Source: Welwitschia mirabilis (lineage: Eukaryota; Gnetophyta; Gnetopsida; Welwitschiales). Taken from it: a stretch of 64,000 nt of DNA. Made by a program: the position numbers and the translations under genes. The notes beneath the pieces were generated by a model, which did not search any database, had not been told where the DNA came from, and saw only the letters and a program-made list of their open reading frames with translations. The stretch is taken from assembly GCA_051453625.1 (NCBI GenBank), contig JBOZIK010000001.1, forward strand, positions 286,243,328 to 286,307,327, given 5' to 3'. Positions 11,851-23,838 of the stretch are shown piece by piece. Within the stretch, counting starts at the first letter, position 1, and each line of letters begins with the position of its first letter.

Positions 11851-13050
11851 CTGACCTTTTGCTAGTATCCTATAAAAAACATGTGAAAATTACATAAACT
11901 AGAAAAAATACAAATAAAAAACATTTAAGTGTTGAATCAGTGTAATGAACGAGTTGGAAAAATTTGGTTGGTCAAATTTGAAGCTAATGTCACTTAAATG
12001 AGCTAGCTAACACATGAAAGACAAAAGGTCTTAAGTGAAATGCTCACTCCCCTCATCTAGTTCAAATTTTTCCTAAAGTTAATGATACAAAAATTGAAAT
12101 GCATGTGAGAACAAACTAAGATGCATGTGGCACTAAAAGAAAATCATTTCAATAAATTTGAAAGAATATCACATCATAGAGAAGTTTATGTCATCTAACT
12201 ATGAAGTAAAAATATTCAAAGTACATTTTAAAACACATGAAAAAAAAGTAAAAAGAATGTAAAAAATGTATTAACTAATGGATTATCTATGAAAAATAGA
12301 TAACTCATTTGTGGTTCATTGTGAACGAGAAATATGAATAAAATTAAAAAATTGGAGAATTAGAAAAGAAAAGAAAAGAATGAGGAAGTTAAGGTTAGTA
12401 CCAAAATGGAGTAGAAAATAAAGAAAAACTAAGTGATGGTGAATTTCTAAAATAAACGATGACATATAAAAGATTTAAAATGATGAAGAAAATGAGGAAA
12501 ACCTATAAGAAGAATCATGCATAAAAATGCTAAAGATGAATAATGTCATCGCCAAGATCAAGCAAGATGCTAGTTTTTCCTAGAAAAGAGACTCAAAATT
12601 ATGATAGGTAAAAAAAGATATTATAAATAAGGTAGAAACACTACCAGTAAGATGAAATAATGACTCTAAGACTTGTTTTACATGTAAAAGGTAAAAAAAA
12701 AAAAAAAGAAATTCTAGCCATTGTATGGTTTTATCTCATTGATGATTAAGATTAATTTGGCCTAGGGTGAGGAATGGATGAAAAGGTTATATCATGAAAA
12801 ACATAAATATGCTTTCTTATAAAGAAAAATATGGGGCTTTATGGCTTGAAAATCTTACTAAACATACTACTTGCTAAAGAAGACTCTACATTCTGGGGAA
12901 AGAGGTGTCGAAATAAGTGATGGTGGGGGATGAAGAGGGGGAGGAGGGAGNNNNNNNNNNNNNNNNNNNNNNNNNNNNNNNNNNNNNNNNNNNNNNNNNN
13001 NNNNNNNNNNNNNNNNNNNNNNNNNNNNNNNNNNNNNNNNNNNNNNNNNN

Positions 13051-13109
<59 letters not shown>

Positions 13110-13800
13110 ATGATACTAACGCTAATGGCCAAGGAAAAATTATTTTATTTAATTTGATAGATCTATTACAAGGACAAAGCAGAGTATTAATGAGCAAATT
13201 ATTAGCATGCAAGAGTAAAAAAAATAATTTTAAGTTTTAATTTATTAAAGAAATCACATCAAAATATCTCTTCAATTCTACCTTAATTTCATTCCAATTC
13301 CCTTATATATTCATAAGTGACTACTTTAAGAATTTGAACATATTGAGGATTTAGTATTATAGTATCTTCTTCCAATAGATTTAATATAAAGCATTTATAA
13401 CTCCAATGTAGTTGAATGTGCTATAAATTACTCATTAGAGCTGCATTACCAATAAGCATTCATTGTCTTAATAAGCATTCATTGTAGTTCAAAAATAATA
13501 TGCTTAAAAATTCAATAATTTTTGCACGAATTTTTTATAAGTATAAGAGGGGTCATCCTAATAAAGAAGTAATTCCATTCCATTAAATATTTAAAGGAAA
13601 GTTACAATACAAAATCATTAAAACCACATTTTTCCTTAGGATTTACCATATTAGAGAGCTTAAAAAACTATAAAATTTAATTAAAAACTTAAAAATAAGT
13701 ATTAATTTCTCTTAAAGGATAAGAATTTATAAGATATATACCAAAACTTTGAAAAGGAAAATATTACTTATTTATTAAATTCTTGAAAAGGCCATTCATT
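11851..13800 (-). other. ATH 3' noncoding region between integrase end and LTR
   Basis: It aligns with 15081-16815 (for example 13250-13800 with 16240-16800; GTAGTTGAATGTGC at 13411 and 16409). In the Athila lineage an envelope-like ORF may lie here. I see no ORF of any length in either copy. A 100-N gap (12951-13050) is flanked by a G-rich stretch on the left and 47 consecutive C on the right. Confidence 0.6.
13051..13097. repeat. Poly-C run of 47 bases abutting a gap
   Basis: 47 consecutive C directly after the N run, opposite a G-rich left edge (GGGGGATGAAGAGGGGGAGG). The homologous copy near 15900-16100 has no such run. It could be a real homopolymer expansion or an assembly/base-calling artefact. 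Confidence 0.9.
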
Positions 13801-13905
13801 GGTATCACTGAGTCTTATAAAATCATAAAAAGGTAAAAGTGGTGAACTATCAATCAATCTTATGAATTTATATGAGGATGAAAGGGATTATCATTAATTA
13901 GTTTT
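13800..13905 (-). pseudogene. ATH integrase C-terminal end, second fragment
   Basis: On the minus strand it aligns with the end of the integrase C-terminal frame at 16813-16930 (minus), for example the TTTATATGAGGATG block at 13868 and 16886. It stops abruptly at about 13905, where it joins mid-LTR sequence (CTATATCTCTATAAATATTATGAG from 13914, equivalent to about 10411). The join is a deletion or recombination breakpoint between two ATH copies. Confidence 0.65.
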
Positions 13906-13908
13906 TAC

Positions 13909-15080
13909 TGCATTCTATATCTCTATAAATATTATGAGTTCAAAAAGATCATCCCAGGATACAAATCCTAGTGAAACAAAATCCAACTTTTACCAATAAA
14001 TAACTAGGAATTTAATTTATAATATAGTCCTATAGTCATTTTTCTTGAAGAAAAAATATAGTAATGGAATAGTAAAAGCATGCATAGAACTAGTTTATTT
14101 AACTATCACAAAATGATTTTGTATTTCAAAGTGAGATTGTGTTGTTGATATAAACTAATAGCAATAGAATGAGTTTTCATAATAATCCAGTTACTCTAGA
14201 ATGATATTCAAGAAGTCATATCAGACTTTTATTCAAGCTCAAGTATGGTGACATAATCTCATTCATCATATAAATATTAGTGGAGACTACCAATCACCTT
14301 AACTAACATAACCTACTTGAGAAGTATGAAAATTAGGATATCACTCCTAAAGAATAGCAAATAACATAAAAGTATGAACTATTATTAATATAAAGAGAAT
14401 TACTCAAAAATTCATAAGAATCTTAACATAACCTAATCTATACTAATCATTACAAATATGAAAAAGCGTACATACTTAAATTAGATAAATAAATTGCATA
14501 AAACTTTATCACTTTATTACATGAATAAAGAAAAATCTCCATCAAAGGAAATTCAAAACAAAGCATGTAAAGTCATGCTATCCTTTAAAGCTAACTCATT
14601 CCTAAAGAGAAATATTAGAAAGAATACATGATAAATTATCTCTACAAAAGTTCTAAAAATCTTCAAAACATCAAAAACCCTAAAAGTAAATCCAAATTGG
14701 CCTTTTATAGATTGGAAATTAAGGTTAAGACTATAATTTTGAAAAGTTACAAAATTTTTTCCAACTTTAGATCATTCCACCTATACNNNNNNNNNNTTTT
14801 ACAACATAAAAATAAGATAAAGAATTAAAAAATAACTACTGCCACCATGGATCCTATCAGTGTTATTGGCTGTTTTTGAAATTTTCCTATCATCTTTTGG
14901 CTTATACTCCAACATCCTTAGAAACCAAAAAGTTAAATAGTGGAGGTAAAGCATTAGTTTTTATGGCTTTAGCAACATAAATCAAGACAAAAGAATAAAA
15001 TTATAAAGACTAAAACTTGCTTATGCTAAATTAGCATTAATTAATTAAAATAAATGTTAATTTTTACATATTATCAAACA
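13909..15080 (-). repeat. ATH LTR copy 2, truncated
   Basis: It aligns with 10405-11850 of copy 1 (CTGCATTCTATATCTC..., then CAAATCCTAGTGAAACAAAA against CAAATCTTAATGAAGCAAAA). About 1.1 kb at the low-coordinate side is missing. The upper end is set at CAAACA (15080) because the minus strand there reads TTAGTTGGGA then TGTTTGATAATATG, a plausible polypurine tract and LTR start. A 10-N gap lies at 14787-14796. Confidence 0.7.
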
Positions 15081-16812
15081 TCCCAACTAAGATTTTGCTA
15101 CTCTCTTAGAAAAAATGTGTGAAAGTTTTATAACATGAAAAAATTGTAAAATGAAATTATATAAGTATTGAATAAGTATGATACAAAAGTTTGAAACTTT
15201 TCAGTCAATTTTAAGATTGATTTCACTTAAATAAAATGAATAAAACATACATGACAAAATCTTAAGTGAAATTTCTACTCTCCACAACCAAATTTAACTT
15301 TATCCTTAATGAAATAAAAATTAAAATGTATATGAAAATGAAATTGGGTAAAAATGTTAAGAGACATGATAATAAAAGAAAAGTATTTCATTAATTCTAG
15401 CAAATCATTACATCAAAGAGAAGCTCATGCAAATTAAAAGTGTAAAACAATGAAAAATACAAATGAGTATATATGAAAAAATAAAAAAAAGTATGTATAA
15501 GTCTTAACTAATAGATTGTATGAATCATTTCTTCCTAGTTTGCTGTGATTGACAAAAATAAAGAGGAGAAGACATGGAGAATTTGAAAAGAAAAGAGAAG
15601 AATGAGAAAGATGAGACTATTATGAAAAATAAAATAGAAAATGAAGAGAACATCACTTACAATTAATAGACAAATTTGAAATTAACTCATCAACAATCTA
15701 AAAGGACTAAGAAGATTAAGTAGATGTTGTATTGAAGAGAAGAGGAGAAAAATATAGGGAGTGGCAATGATGCCAATGAGAGTAGTATCAGTGTATCTTC
15801 AAAGATAGACTCAAACTTACATTAGTAAAAAATGCATATCAGAAATAGGTAGAAATTATATCACTAAAGTGCATTGATAACTATCAAGCTCAATTTTTAT
15901 GGAAACAAGATGAAATTATGGCTATGAAATTATTTGGTCTCATTAACAATCAAGACATGGATGAAGAGCTTATATCATAACAAATACAAGTATGCTTTCT
16001 AATATGCTTTCTCAAAGAGGGTTTTATGGAATGCGATAGCTTGAAATGATCAATGAAAAAAATTGAAAATAAAATGGATAAAAATAAAAAATGATGAATT
16101 CATGAATGTTAGGAATAAAAATGATCTATCAAACCTAAGATAATGACTTATTTAATAAGAAAATCTTGCAACATTTAAAAGTAATACAAAGAGTTTCAAG
16201 TTATAATTTGATAAAAACAAGGATATTAAAATATTTCTCTAATCCCATCTTAATTTCATTCTAATTCTCTTATAGAAGCATGAGTGATTGCTTCAAGCAT
16301 TTAATCATATTAGGAATTTAATGTTGTGGTACTTTATTTTAATAGATTTAATATGTTATTCATGAAGATTTAGTGCTACATTATTAGCAAGTACCCATAT
16401 CCCTGGTGTAGTTGAATGTGCCACTAATAAATAGTTAGAGCTACATTACTAGTAGTATTTCATATCCTTGATAAAGTTAACTAAATTCAATAATAATGAT
16501 TTAAAAAATTAATATTTTTAAGATATCAATAATTTTTGCGAGAATTTTTTCACAAAAAGAGGGTCATTGGCTCATTAGCCTAATACAGAAACCATCCTTT
16601 TAGAATTTTTAAAGTAAAGTCGTAAGATGAAAGTAGATAAACCATATTTTACTTTGAGATTCACTTAATTAGAGAGATTTAAAAACTATAAACTTTAATA
16701 TATAATCCAAAAATAAAGATTACTTTCTTTTAAAGAGCAAGAATTTACAAGACCTCTATAAAAACTTTGAAAACGTGAAGATCATTTATTATCAAATTTT
16801 TCAAAAAGTTCA
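15081..16812 (-). other. ATH 3' noncoding region, second copy
   Basis: A homologue of 11851-13800. It is AT-rich with no credible ORF and no RNA gene. It lies between the integrase C-terminal frame (16813-17061) and the truncated LTR (13909-15080), all on the minus strand. Confidence 0.6.
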
Positions 16813-17061
16813 CTAATTAAGATCATCAAGTATTATGAATTCATAAGAAAATGGAAGGGGTAGATGATCAGTCAATCTTGTCAATTTATATGAGGATGTA
16901 AAGAATGGGTGATTAGTGAGTTTAGATAAATAATAATCCAAGGGATTTTCTATGAGAAATACACTATTAAATGACTCATGCTTTATCAAATATGAATCTA
17001 ACAATTTTGTCAAAAACTTGTTAGGGAATAAATATAATCTAACATTATGTAATAAAACCAA
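16813..17061 (-). pseudogene. ATH integrase C-terminal domain (lower unit)
   Basis: An 82-codon stop-free stretch on the minus strand containing LHNVRLYLFPNKF, then SYLIKHES and later YYLSKLTNHPF. The pattern (LxLFPxK, a GPFxVK-like segment, a hydrophobic VxL block, then a NG.RLKPY-like segment) is that of the post-core integrase domain of Athila-type Ty3/gypsy elements, which contacts DNA. The homologous frame in the upper unit is 35176-35535 (WHLYPRKFIARWLSLYSIK). The integrase core that should precede it is absent: within about 300 bp upstream one is already at the RT N-terminus. Confidence 0.72.
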
Positions 17062-17239
17062 ATGTCTTTCAAAACAAGAATTTTCACTATGTTATATACA
17101 AATAGATTTGGGAATGTAAAGGTAATGGTTAAAAGGTGTCCCATACACAAAATAGTCATCCATAAGAAACTTATCGTAAAATTTAATATTTAAGGGTTAA
17201 GGAATATTTGGAAACTTTGATTGAGATAAACATTATAAA

Positions 17240-17799
17240 TGAGAATAGTAGGACCTATATTTTTAAAATCAGAAAGGCTCCATCATAAATCTTATCAACT
17301 AAGAACTACCATAAAATTTTTCTTATCTTTTCAAAAGGAGTACTTAAGATTACTTAAAAGTAATTTTAACTCAATCAGAGGCTTATCATTTAAATTGATG
17401 ATGGAATCATACTCACAAGATAAAGGTAAACCACAAAAAAACGTTTTTGATATAAGGAAATGATTTATGATGAGGAGGTTCACTTCCTAATGTATCAACA
17501 TGCTTAAAAAAATCATTTCTTAAAGGAAGTTTTATTATATAAAAGGTATTGAGTTTAACAATTAGGTCTCTAAGAGATATCTTTATAAGACTATTCCTAT
17601 AATTCATCAATGTAAGGAAATATCTACTAAGGATTATAAGAACTATATGATTAGCTATGCTTTCCATATCTAAAAATAAAAAGTCCATGAGAAAATAGTA
17701 ACTTTTTACTTATACAATAACATCTTCTATAATATCTAAAGATGGTTTAACAAAACTATTAATTATTTATAGTTGAAGCATAATACTCTTCAAGCTATC
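17240..17799 (-). pseudogene. ATH protease (3' part) and RT N-terminus (lower unit)
   Basis: On the minus strand, from 17799 down, the frame gives LKSIMLQL, VKPSLDIIEDVIV and then MDFLFLDME (about 17690-17650). This is the retropepsin region of Athila-type elements. It continues to the linker SCEYDSIINLND and PLIELKLLLSNLKYSF (about 17400-17330), which matches the conserved start of RT (ELKxLPxHLKY). A 91-codon open stretch (17413-17688) covers part of it. RT then stops and the sequence passes within about 300 bp to the integrase C-terminus. The upstream half of the protease is at 23172-23266, separated by COP-D. Confidence 0.78.
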
Positions 17800-17804
17800 T
17801 AAAT

Positions 17805-17974
17805 CTGTTAGGAAATAAGGATGGCCAAAAATAAAGAGCACAAGATTTTCAAATCATAAATTTTATTTCTCTTATCTTCTTATTTAATAAAGAGCTTACT
17901 TAAATAGACAAGTATACCACTATAGTTTTCACATATCCATAGGCATAGGATCACAATGTGTACTAGCCTTAGCA
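17805..17974 (-). repeat. COP-D LTR (3' LTR in minus orientation)
   Basis: Plus-strand edges are TGTTAGGAAATAAGG and CTAGCCTTAGCA. It matches 22998-23166 across its whole length (AAGAGCACAAGATTTTCAAA identical in both). Confidence 0.93.
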
Positions 17975-17986
17975 ATTCTCCCTTTA
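17975..17986 (-). promoter_or_regulatory. COP-D polypurine tract
   Basis: The minus strand reads TAAAGGGAGAAT directly before the LTR start TGCTAAGG. This is the expected plus-strand DNA primer position. Confidence 0.8.
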
Positions 17987-18439
17987 ATGTGAAAATATGC
18001 TCTCATCCAAGGAGAAACCAGAGTGACCAAGGGAAGATCTTGGAAACGCAGCCTATAATAAAACCTTTAAAAAGGAGTTAGACTATGAGGGAACTATTTC
18101 ATAAAAGAAGGAGTTAATTTACTACTATGTATTCCATAGTAGATAGGCTTATTCATGTGCATTACACATCTCATAATTATAGGCCAAAATGTATACTACA
18201 CATCCCATAATGCTAGGCCAAAATGTATACTAGACATCTTGTAATACAAGGCCATATTTATACTACACATCTTGTAGTACTAGGATTAAATGTGACTTCA
18301 ATTAGAGATTCAAAAATCAATTAAGGCCCATAATGTACAAAAGGAAAATGAGTTTGACAAAACTCATTGTTAATCCAATCTTGAGTTGTAATACTAGAAC
18401 TTCTCTTGCCAAAGTATCTTTTAAGTAGTGGTTGTTGGT

Positions 18440-18600
18440 TCTATAGTTGGATGATTTACTAGTGTAATGACTTCATACTATATAAGCTTCTTAATTTTAT
18501 AGACCAAATTCCATGTATCATTTTCTACAAGAGCATGATATTCTTCTTTTATGTCTTGGACCCATTGATAATGCAGAATGATGTCTTTTTAAAGAAGTTT
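18440..18600 (-). pseudogene. COP-D: start of copia reverse transcriptase
   Basis: The minus strand reads EEYHALVENDTWNLV (about 18550-18505), the conserved copia pre-RT motif (A/L-x-x-N-x-TW-x-LV). Less than 550 bp remain between this and the LTR, although copia RT plus RNase H need about 1.8 kb, so the enzyme core is deleted. The remaining 17987-18440 shows short repeated blocks (TAGTATACATTTTGGCCTA-like at about 18190 and 18230) and no domain. Confidence 0.72.
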
Positions 18601-19129
18601 GTTTATAATTAAAAATTAAATGAATCTTATTAACATCATTATCATGATTTGTATGTGAGCTATATCTAGTTTCAATTTTACTCTTTTAATTACGATAAAC
18701 ATCTTAGAGAGTAGACTATTACCAAGTACTACAATGTTTCCTATGGGTACTATTAGCTTCTTTAGTTGAAGAACCTACTAAATTACTATGAGAACCATGA
18801 TTAAGACCCTAGAGCACCAAATTACTCAATTCTTATAGGTTGTATGGATGCCATACTAATAGAATGAACTGGACTAGAACTAGTGGATACATCTTCTCTC
18901 TCAACCATAGGACATTTAGCATTCAAGGTTTTGGTTTAGGAAGCAGTGAAAGTAATCTCATGCTTTTTGACACAATCTTAAAGATGTATAAGTTTTTCAT
19001 ATTTGTAGCCTTTCATAATTAGTTGATGATTGGGATAAAGATGTCCATTAAGTACTTCATCATAAATATTGAGTGATCTTTTCATACTAGTATGGAAAGA
19101 AATAGAAGATTAAACCTTAAATAAGATAC

Positions 19130-19325
19130 ATATAAAACATAAGAAATATTTTGTGAAGAGAGGGATATCAAGTTAAGAGTGACCAAACCATAGCCTTCCA
19201 TTAGAACTAGAGTTTTGTCTGCCAAATAAACCTAATGGGGCACTTTGACAAAGTCACCAAAATAATCATACCAATAAGTTATGTGACATTTAGCACTAGT
19301 GTCAAGAATTCAACTTTTGTCATGA
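19130..19325 (-). pseudogene. COP-D: copia aspartic protease remnant
   Basis: The minus strand reads LDTSAKCHITYWYDYF (about 19310-19263), then VYLADKTLVLMEGYG and LNLISLS. This matches the copia protease pattern (D-T/S-G-A ... H ... VxLAD ... GxG ... NLISVS). The active-site glycine is replaced (DTSA). There is a stop in VPH*VYLAD. It would have cut the polyprotein. It is not functional as read. The following 18600-19130 lacks a recognisable integrase. Confidence 0.72.
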
Positions 19326-19439
19326 GGTATGTACATACCCATATCATAAAGTTAGAATTATCAAAAACTGCATTTGACTCATAATGTTCATTAGCATTAA
19401 TGGATCTAAAGTTCATTAATTACATTTTCCTTATATGTA

Positions 19440-20160
19440 TATTTTATTTTATCCCAAGGTATCTGATAGAAGTCTAAGGTTTGATCACTTATTCCACATC
19501 GTGGGCACTGATATTTGCTTTTCAATGAAGTAGTAGTTTACTAAACTTGCTTTTTATTTTGTGGATTCTAATTAAGGTTCTTTTTCTATTTCTATAAAGC
19601 CTTATCCTTTCCATGATGTGATGTATTTGATAGATGAGAGTTGTGAGAAGACTACTTATGTTTAGGAGGAGATCCATGAGACTGAGAAACTTTGCAAGCT
19701 ACATTAAATAACAAGGAGTATGTAAAGTTAAATTAAGCTTCTATAGCAATAATATCCTTATTGAGCATGTCAAAGTTCATATTAGATAGCTACTTACTTT
19801 TATGAAGAGATAGGATGTAGCTATGAAGAAATGGGTCCTCCAAATAATAATGAATCAAGTTGACATAATTTATGCAAACTTTTTGGGTTGGATCTAATAT
19901 TTGTTTTAATATCCATTATCTAAGCTATAAGTTAATGCATTTTACCCCTGTCATAGTGAATGTTATTCATGCTTGTAATGAGATTGATCAGTTCAAGATC
20001 ATTCTTCACATGAAAGTATCTTAAAAGTGTCATAGTTGGTGTAATAAGACTTACTTCTATTAACCAAATTTTTATACAAAGTAGCCACTAATTTTTACAC
20101 TATCTCTATGAGCTTGTAATCAATGGCTTTCCATGCCTTTTCTTCATTTTAATCTTGAAT
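19440..20160 (-). pseudogene. COP-D: gag-like remnant
   Basis: The minus strand contains AWKAIDYKLIEIV and LVATLYKNLVNRSKS (about 20150-20040), reminiscent of the copia gag UBN2-type domain (AWxAL...). Further down are a HHIMERIRLYRNRKR basic stretch and QCPRCG (about 19510), which may be a zinc-finger trace. Frames shift repeatedly. The match is weaker than for protease. Confidence 0.45.
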
Positions 20161-20169
20161 AGGAACACG

Positions 20170-22980
20170 CTTTTTTCCCAAAAAGAAAAAAAGAAAAAAA
20201 AAACTATATCAAAAACATATATGCATGTTATTAACATAAAATCCTCATTCTAATATCCCAACTCTGATCATCATATAAGATCATCTTAAGGTTGGATATT
20301 ATTCCAGTAGTTAAAATGGACATGTAGCACTATGATACGATCTAGAATCTACTTTTCAATGTCAAAACCATAGTAAATATTGAAAAAGAAAGGGAGAAGG
20401 ATTAACAGTTGTAAGGTAAAGTCAAATTCCAATGGGATCTTGCTCACATCTACTACTAAGAAGATGATATATTCAACACATAAAAAAAATCATTAAAAAA
20501 AACCCCAAAAAAGAAAAATTGAAGACAATGGTATAACCATTTGAAAAAGATATCTTGCTTTCATCCATAAATTCAAATGATATATCCAAATCATAATGCA
20601 AAAATAATTAAAAAAAGAGGTCACAAATGAAGAGGTATAGTCACAAAAAAAGGAATTAATCCCAAAAATCCAAGTGATCTATCCAAACCCCAATGTTGAT
20701 AATCAAGATAGACCCCCTTAAACCACACAAAACTTATGTGCACAAGAACTAATAAGGTAATTTTATTAAAGAGTTCTTAATGTGAGAAAGCTAAATTTTA
20801 ACGTGAAGGGGTCTAATTTGATTATTAGTAATGACAATATAGATTTATTAGTTTTAAGATCTACTCTTGAATCCAGGTAGTAATCATATCCTTTTTAAGA
20901 TTGATACCCTTGTCTCTTGAGGGAGTAAAAGGAGAAAAATGTGAATCATCTTAGTGAGGCTTCCAAGTCATTAGCTAGGTTAGATTACCTTAACTATATA
21001 CCTCCCTTAAGAAAGAGTACTATGTAATATTAGTAACTTACTTATATCTTAAACTCAGTAAATTTTATAATTTATTATATTTATGACTTTCTATTAACTT
21101 AGTAATGAATTCCATGTAGATCCTTCCACTGTGTCTCTTACCTTCACTCAATATACCCTTGATTACTAAGGTGGGATGTGGATCTTAGAGTGCTAAGGAC
21201 ATTTCTGCTTGAGAGATACATGGCTCTCCATATGACTAAACTTCATAGTTAAGGTAGCTAAAACTACACAAAAAACTTAGAGGATAGTGTAGCCTTACAC
21301 CGATCTCTGTTTATGTAAGACTTCTTACACCCATCACCAACTAAAACTTATTACTAGTATAAAATATGATGTATTTATGGGTTAAAGTAATTTTCAATTT
21401 TAATCTTAATCATAAAAAATTAAAATTTTAGTGTAAGAAAGAGAAAGAGAAAAAACACCAAAAACACACATTAGGATAGAATTGAATCTCATATAGTTAA
21501 GCTAATTGAATCTTTCTCAACATCCCAAACTTAACTCAAACTATCCAAATTACAAAATATCTTAAACTTAATTTGATGAAAAAAATAAAGGTTATGGGCT
21601 GACAGTTAGCAAAACATTATCCAAAAAACTTTTAAATGCACAAAAAATATGCTTAAAGCACTGAGTTAGGGGCTTACAAATTCAAAAATTTTCCTAGAAA
21701 CTCAAGAAAATTAAAAAGAAAGCCCAAAATAGCACAAATGTGAAAACTGCTAATGTGTGTAGAATAGGGCTAAGAGATGAGTAATGGCTTATCTAAACAC
21801 ATGTGGGTAAAACTTGACAATGGTTGAGTAATGGGTTAACAATCTTACATGTGCCTAGAATTGAAAATCTGACAGCATAATTTTTTCTTAAAAGTTTGCA
21901 TAAGTAAGAATTAAACTCCTGATCTCATTGTTAATAATTAAATTTTTTTACCATTATATAAATAATTCTATTAGTGACTCTAATGTGTCAATAAATAAAT
22001 TAAAAATAATGTTTTGGTAGAGAGAAAAATTTAATAACATGATGCTGAGGTAGATTGATCAACTAAAAAGTAGAAATACATTGGCATGGAGGACAGATAA
22101 GACTAAAAAATAGAAGAGAATCATAGGTAGGAGCACATAAGACTATATAGGACCGATGATTAGGAAGCAAAAAAGAGTATGATAGAGAGTAGAAAGTGTG
22201 ATGGCATAACAGTGAGAAGCGTCAGATGCGATGTTACATAGGCACATCAAATTGGTGATATTTGGTACATAGGCAAAACAAGAAAAGAGCAAACACATAA
22301 CATGCAAAAAACCACAATCAAGGATTGACATATAATATAAAATGGTGGTTGATAAGACTACCAGAGATCGTAGGCAAATCTCAATGGATGTGGAATAGGA
22401 GCTACATAGAAAGGAAACACAACTAAGCATGAGCACGAAAAAGTAGGCTCATAGAAGGAAAAGGTCATAGGTCAAGGAGTGCAAAGCTTAAAATATCTTG
22501 GGAACATCATTTAAATCTATAGACTTTGATATTAATGCAAGGATGTTCTTTCAAGATGTTTCTAATGAAACAAAAGTAATAGTAAAGCACACATTTGGCA
22601 AGTTAATAACTGCCCTGAGGTATTAATGCAAATCAATTCTAAAAATACAAGAGGCTTAAAAGAGAGTAAAAAAGAAGGCTCAAGAGGCCTTAGAAGCTAA
22701 AGATTAAATAAATATGGATATCACAAAAAAATCCAAGAAAGCTAGTCTTCAAAGCTTAGATTCAATCCTATAAAAAAAGGATGAAAGAGTATCAAAAAAA
22801 ATGCAAATCCTAGAAAACTATAAAGACTAGAAAACTTGCAAAAAATAGCTTAAAAATAAAAATAGATAAATAAATCTAAGCATAAAGAAAGCATACAAAC
22901 ATATGCAAGAGGTATTGAAGAGATAACAAGAAGCACAAGTGCTAAAAAAGTTACTAAGAATCCATAGAAACCATAGTCTA
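20170..22980. other. COP-D internal region with no recognised domain
   Basis: AT-rich sequence between the gag-like region and the primer site. A 97-codon minus-strand open stretch (22143-22436, rich in Cys and Leu) resembles no gag I know and is probably chance. It is unusually long (about 2.8 kb) for a copia leader, so it may contain another unidentified insertion. Confidence 0.4.
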
Positions 22981-22983
22981 GAA

Positions 22984-22995
22984 GCTCTGATACCA
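22984..22995 (-). promoter_or_regulatory. COP-D primer binding site (initiator Met tRNA)
   Basis: The plus strand GCTCTGATACCA is TGGTATCAGAGC on the minus strand, a perfect 12-base complement to the 3' end of plant initiator-Met tRNA. It lies 2 bases inside the 22998 LTR edge. It fixes the element's orientation. Confidence 0.93.
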
Positions 22996-22997
22996 AT

Positions 22998-23166
22998 TTT
23001 TAGAAAATAAGAATGCCTAAAAATGAAGAGCACAAGATTTTCAAATCATAAATATTATTTTTTCTTTTTTCTTATTTAATAAAGAACTTGCTTAAATATA
23101 GAAGCACACTACTAGGGTTTTCACATATCCCTAGGTATGGGACCATAGTGTGTACTAGTCATAGCA
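22998..23166 (-). repeat. COP-D LTR (5' LTR in minus orientation)
   Basis: Plus-strand edges TTTTAGAAAATAAG and CTAGTCATAGCA; partner of 17805-17974. The terminal TG at the primer-site side has become TT. Confidence 0.93.
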
Positions 23167-23171
23167 AAATC

Positions 23172-23266
23172 AAGTTTCTTATAGACCCAATAAGGTAATA
23201 GATTTACATTGGATTTTATATCTAAAAAAGCTACCTGATGCATTTCTTTCCAATTGTAATGATAAT
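23172..23266 (-). pseudogene. ATH protease, N-terminal part (lower unit)
   Basis: The minus strand reads FLDIKSNVNLLPYWVYKKL, matching the active-site region of Athila-type protease (DLGASxNLMP in the family; here DIKSNVNLLP). It continues after COP-D at 17799. It runs into the 572-N gap (23267-23838), which hides the stretch between gag and protease. Confidence 0.72.
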
Positions 23267-23838
23267 NNNNNNNNNNNNNNNNNNNNNNNNNNNNNNNNNN
23301 NNNNNNNNNNNNNNNNNNNNNNNNNNNNNNNNNNNNNNNNNNNNNNNNNNNNNNNNNNNNNNNNNNNNNNNNNNNNNNNNNNNNNNNNNNNNNNNNNNNN
23401 NNNNNNNNNNNNNNNNNNNNNNNNNNNNNNNNNNNNNNNNNNNNNNNNNNNNNNNNNNNNNNNNNNNNNNNNNNNNNNNNNNNNNNNNNNNNNNNNNNNN
23501 NNNNNNNNNNNNNNNNNNNNNNNNNNNNNNNNNNNNNNNNNNNNNNNNNNNNNNNNNNNNNNNNNNNNNNNNNNNNNNNNNNNNNNNNNNNNNNNNNNNN
23601 NNNNNNNNNNNNNNNNNNNNNNNNNNNNNNNNNNNNNNNNNNNNNNNNNNNNNNNNNNNNNNNNNNNNNNNNNNNNNNNNNNNNNNNNNNNNNNNNNNNN
23701 NNNNNNNNNNNNNNNNNNNNNNNNNNNNNNNNNNNNNNNNNNNNNNNNNNNNNNNNNNNNNNNNNNNNNNNNNNNNNNNNNNNNNNNNNNNNNNNNNNNN
23801 NNNNNNNNNNNNNNNNNNNNNNNNNNNNNNNNNNNNNN
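23267..23838. other. Assembly gap (572 N) between ATH gag and protease
   Basis: The upper unit has only about 70-100 bp between the homologous edges (about 36230 and 36300). This gap therefore either is mis-sized or hides an insertion of about 0.5 kb. Confidence 0.85.

Larger units (their letters stand above)
17805..23166 (-). mobile_element. COP-D: defective Ty1/copia element nested in ATH protease
   Basis: A 5.36-kb element bounded by direct repeats 17805-17974 (170 bp) and 22998-23166 (169 bp). Its perfect 5-bp target duplication AAATC is at 17800-17804 and 23167-23171. On the minus strand the 5' LTR is the high-coordinate one, with a perfect 12-base initiator-Met primer site 2 bases away. 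A polypurine tract sits before the low-coordinate LTR. Inside, minus-strand fragments of gag-like sequence, copia protease and the start of RT are seen, but the integrase and most of RT-RNase H are missing. Removing it brings ATH protease sequence into register with 36120-36190. Its sequence just before the 3' LTR (CACTCTGGTTTC, GAGCATATT) resembles that of COP-E at 59326-59377, so the two are related. Confidence 0.92.

Noticed and set aside
22143-22436. 97-codon Cys/Leu-rich minus-strand open frame as a small membrane protein
   Set aside because: It lies inside COP-D between primer site and gag. It has no start context or family match, and in AT-rich DNA such stretches arise by chance.
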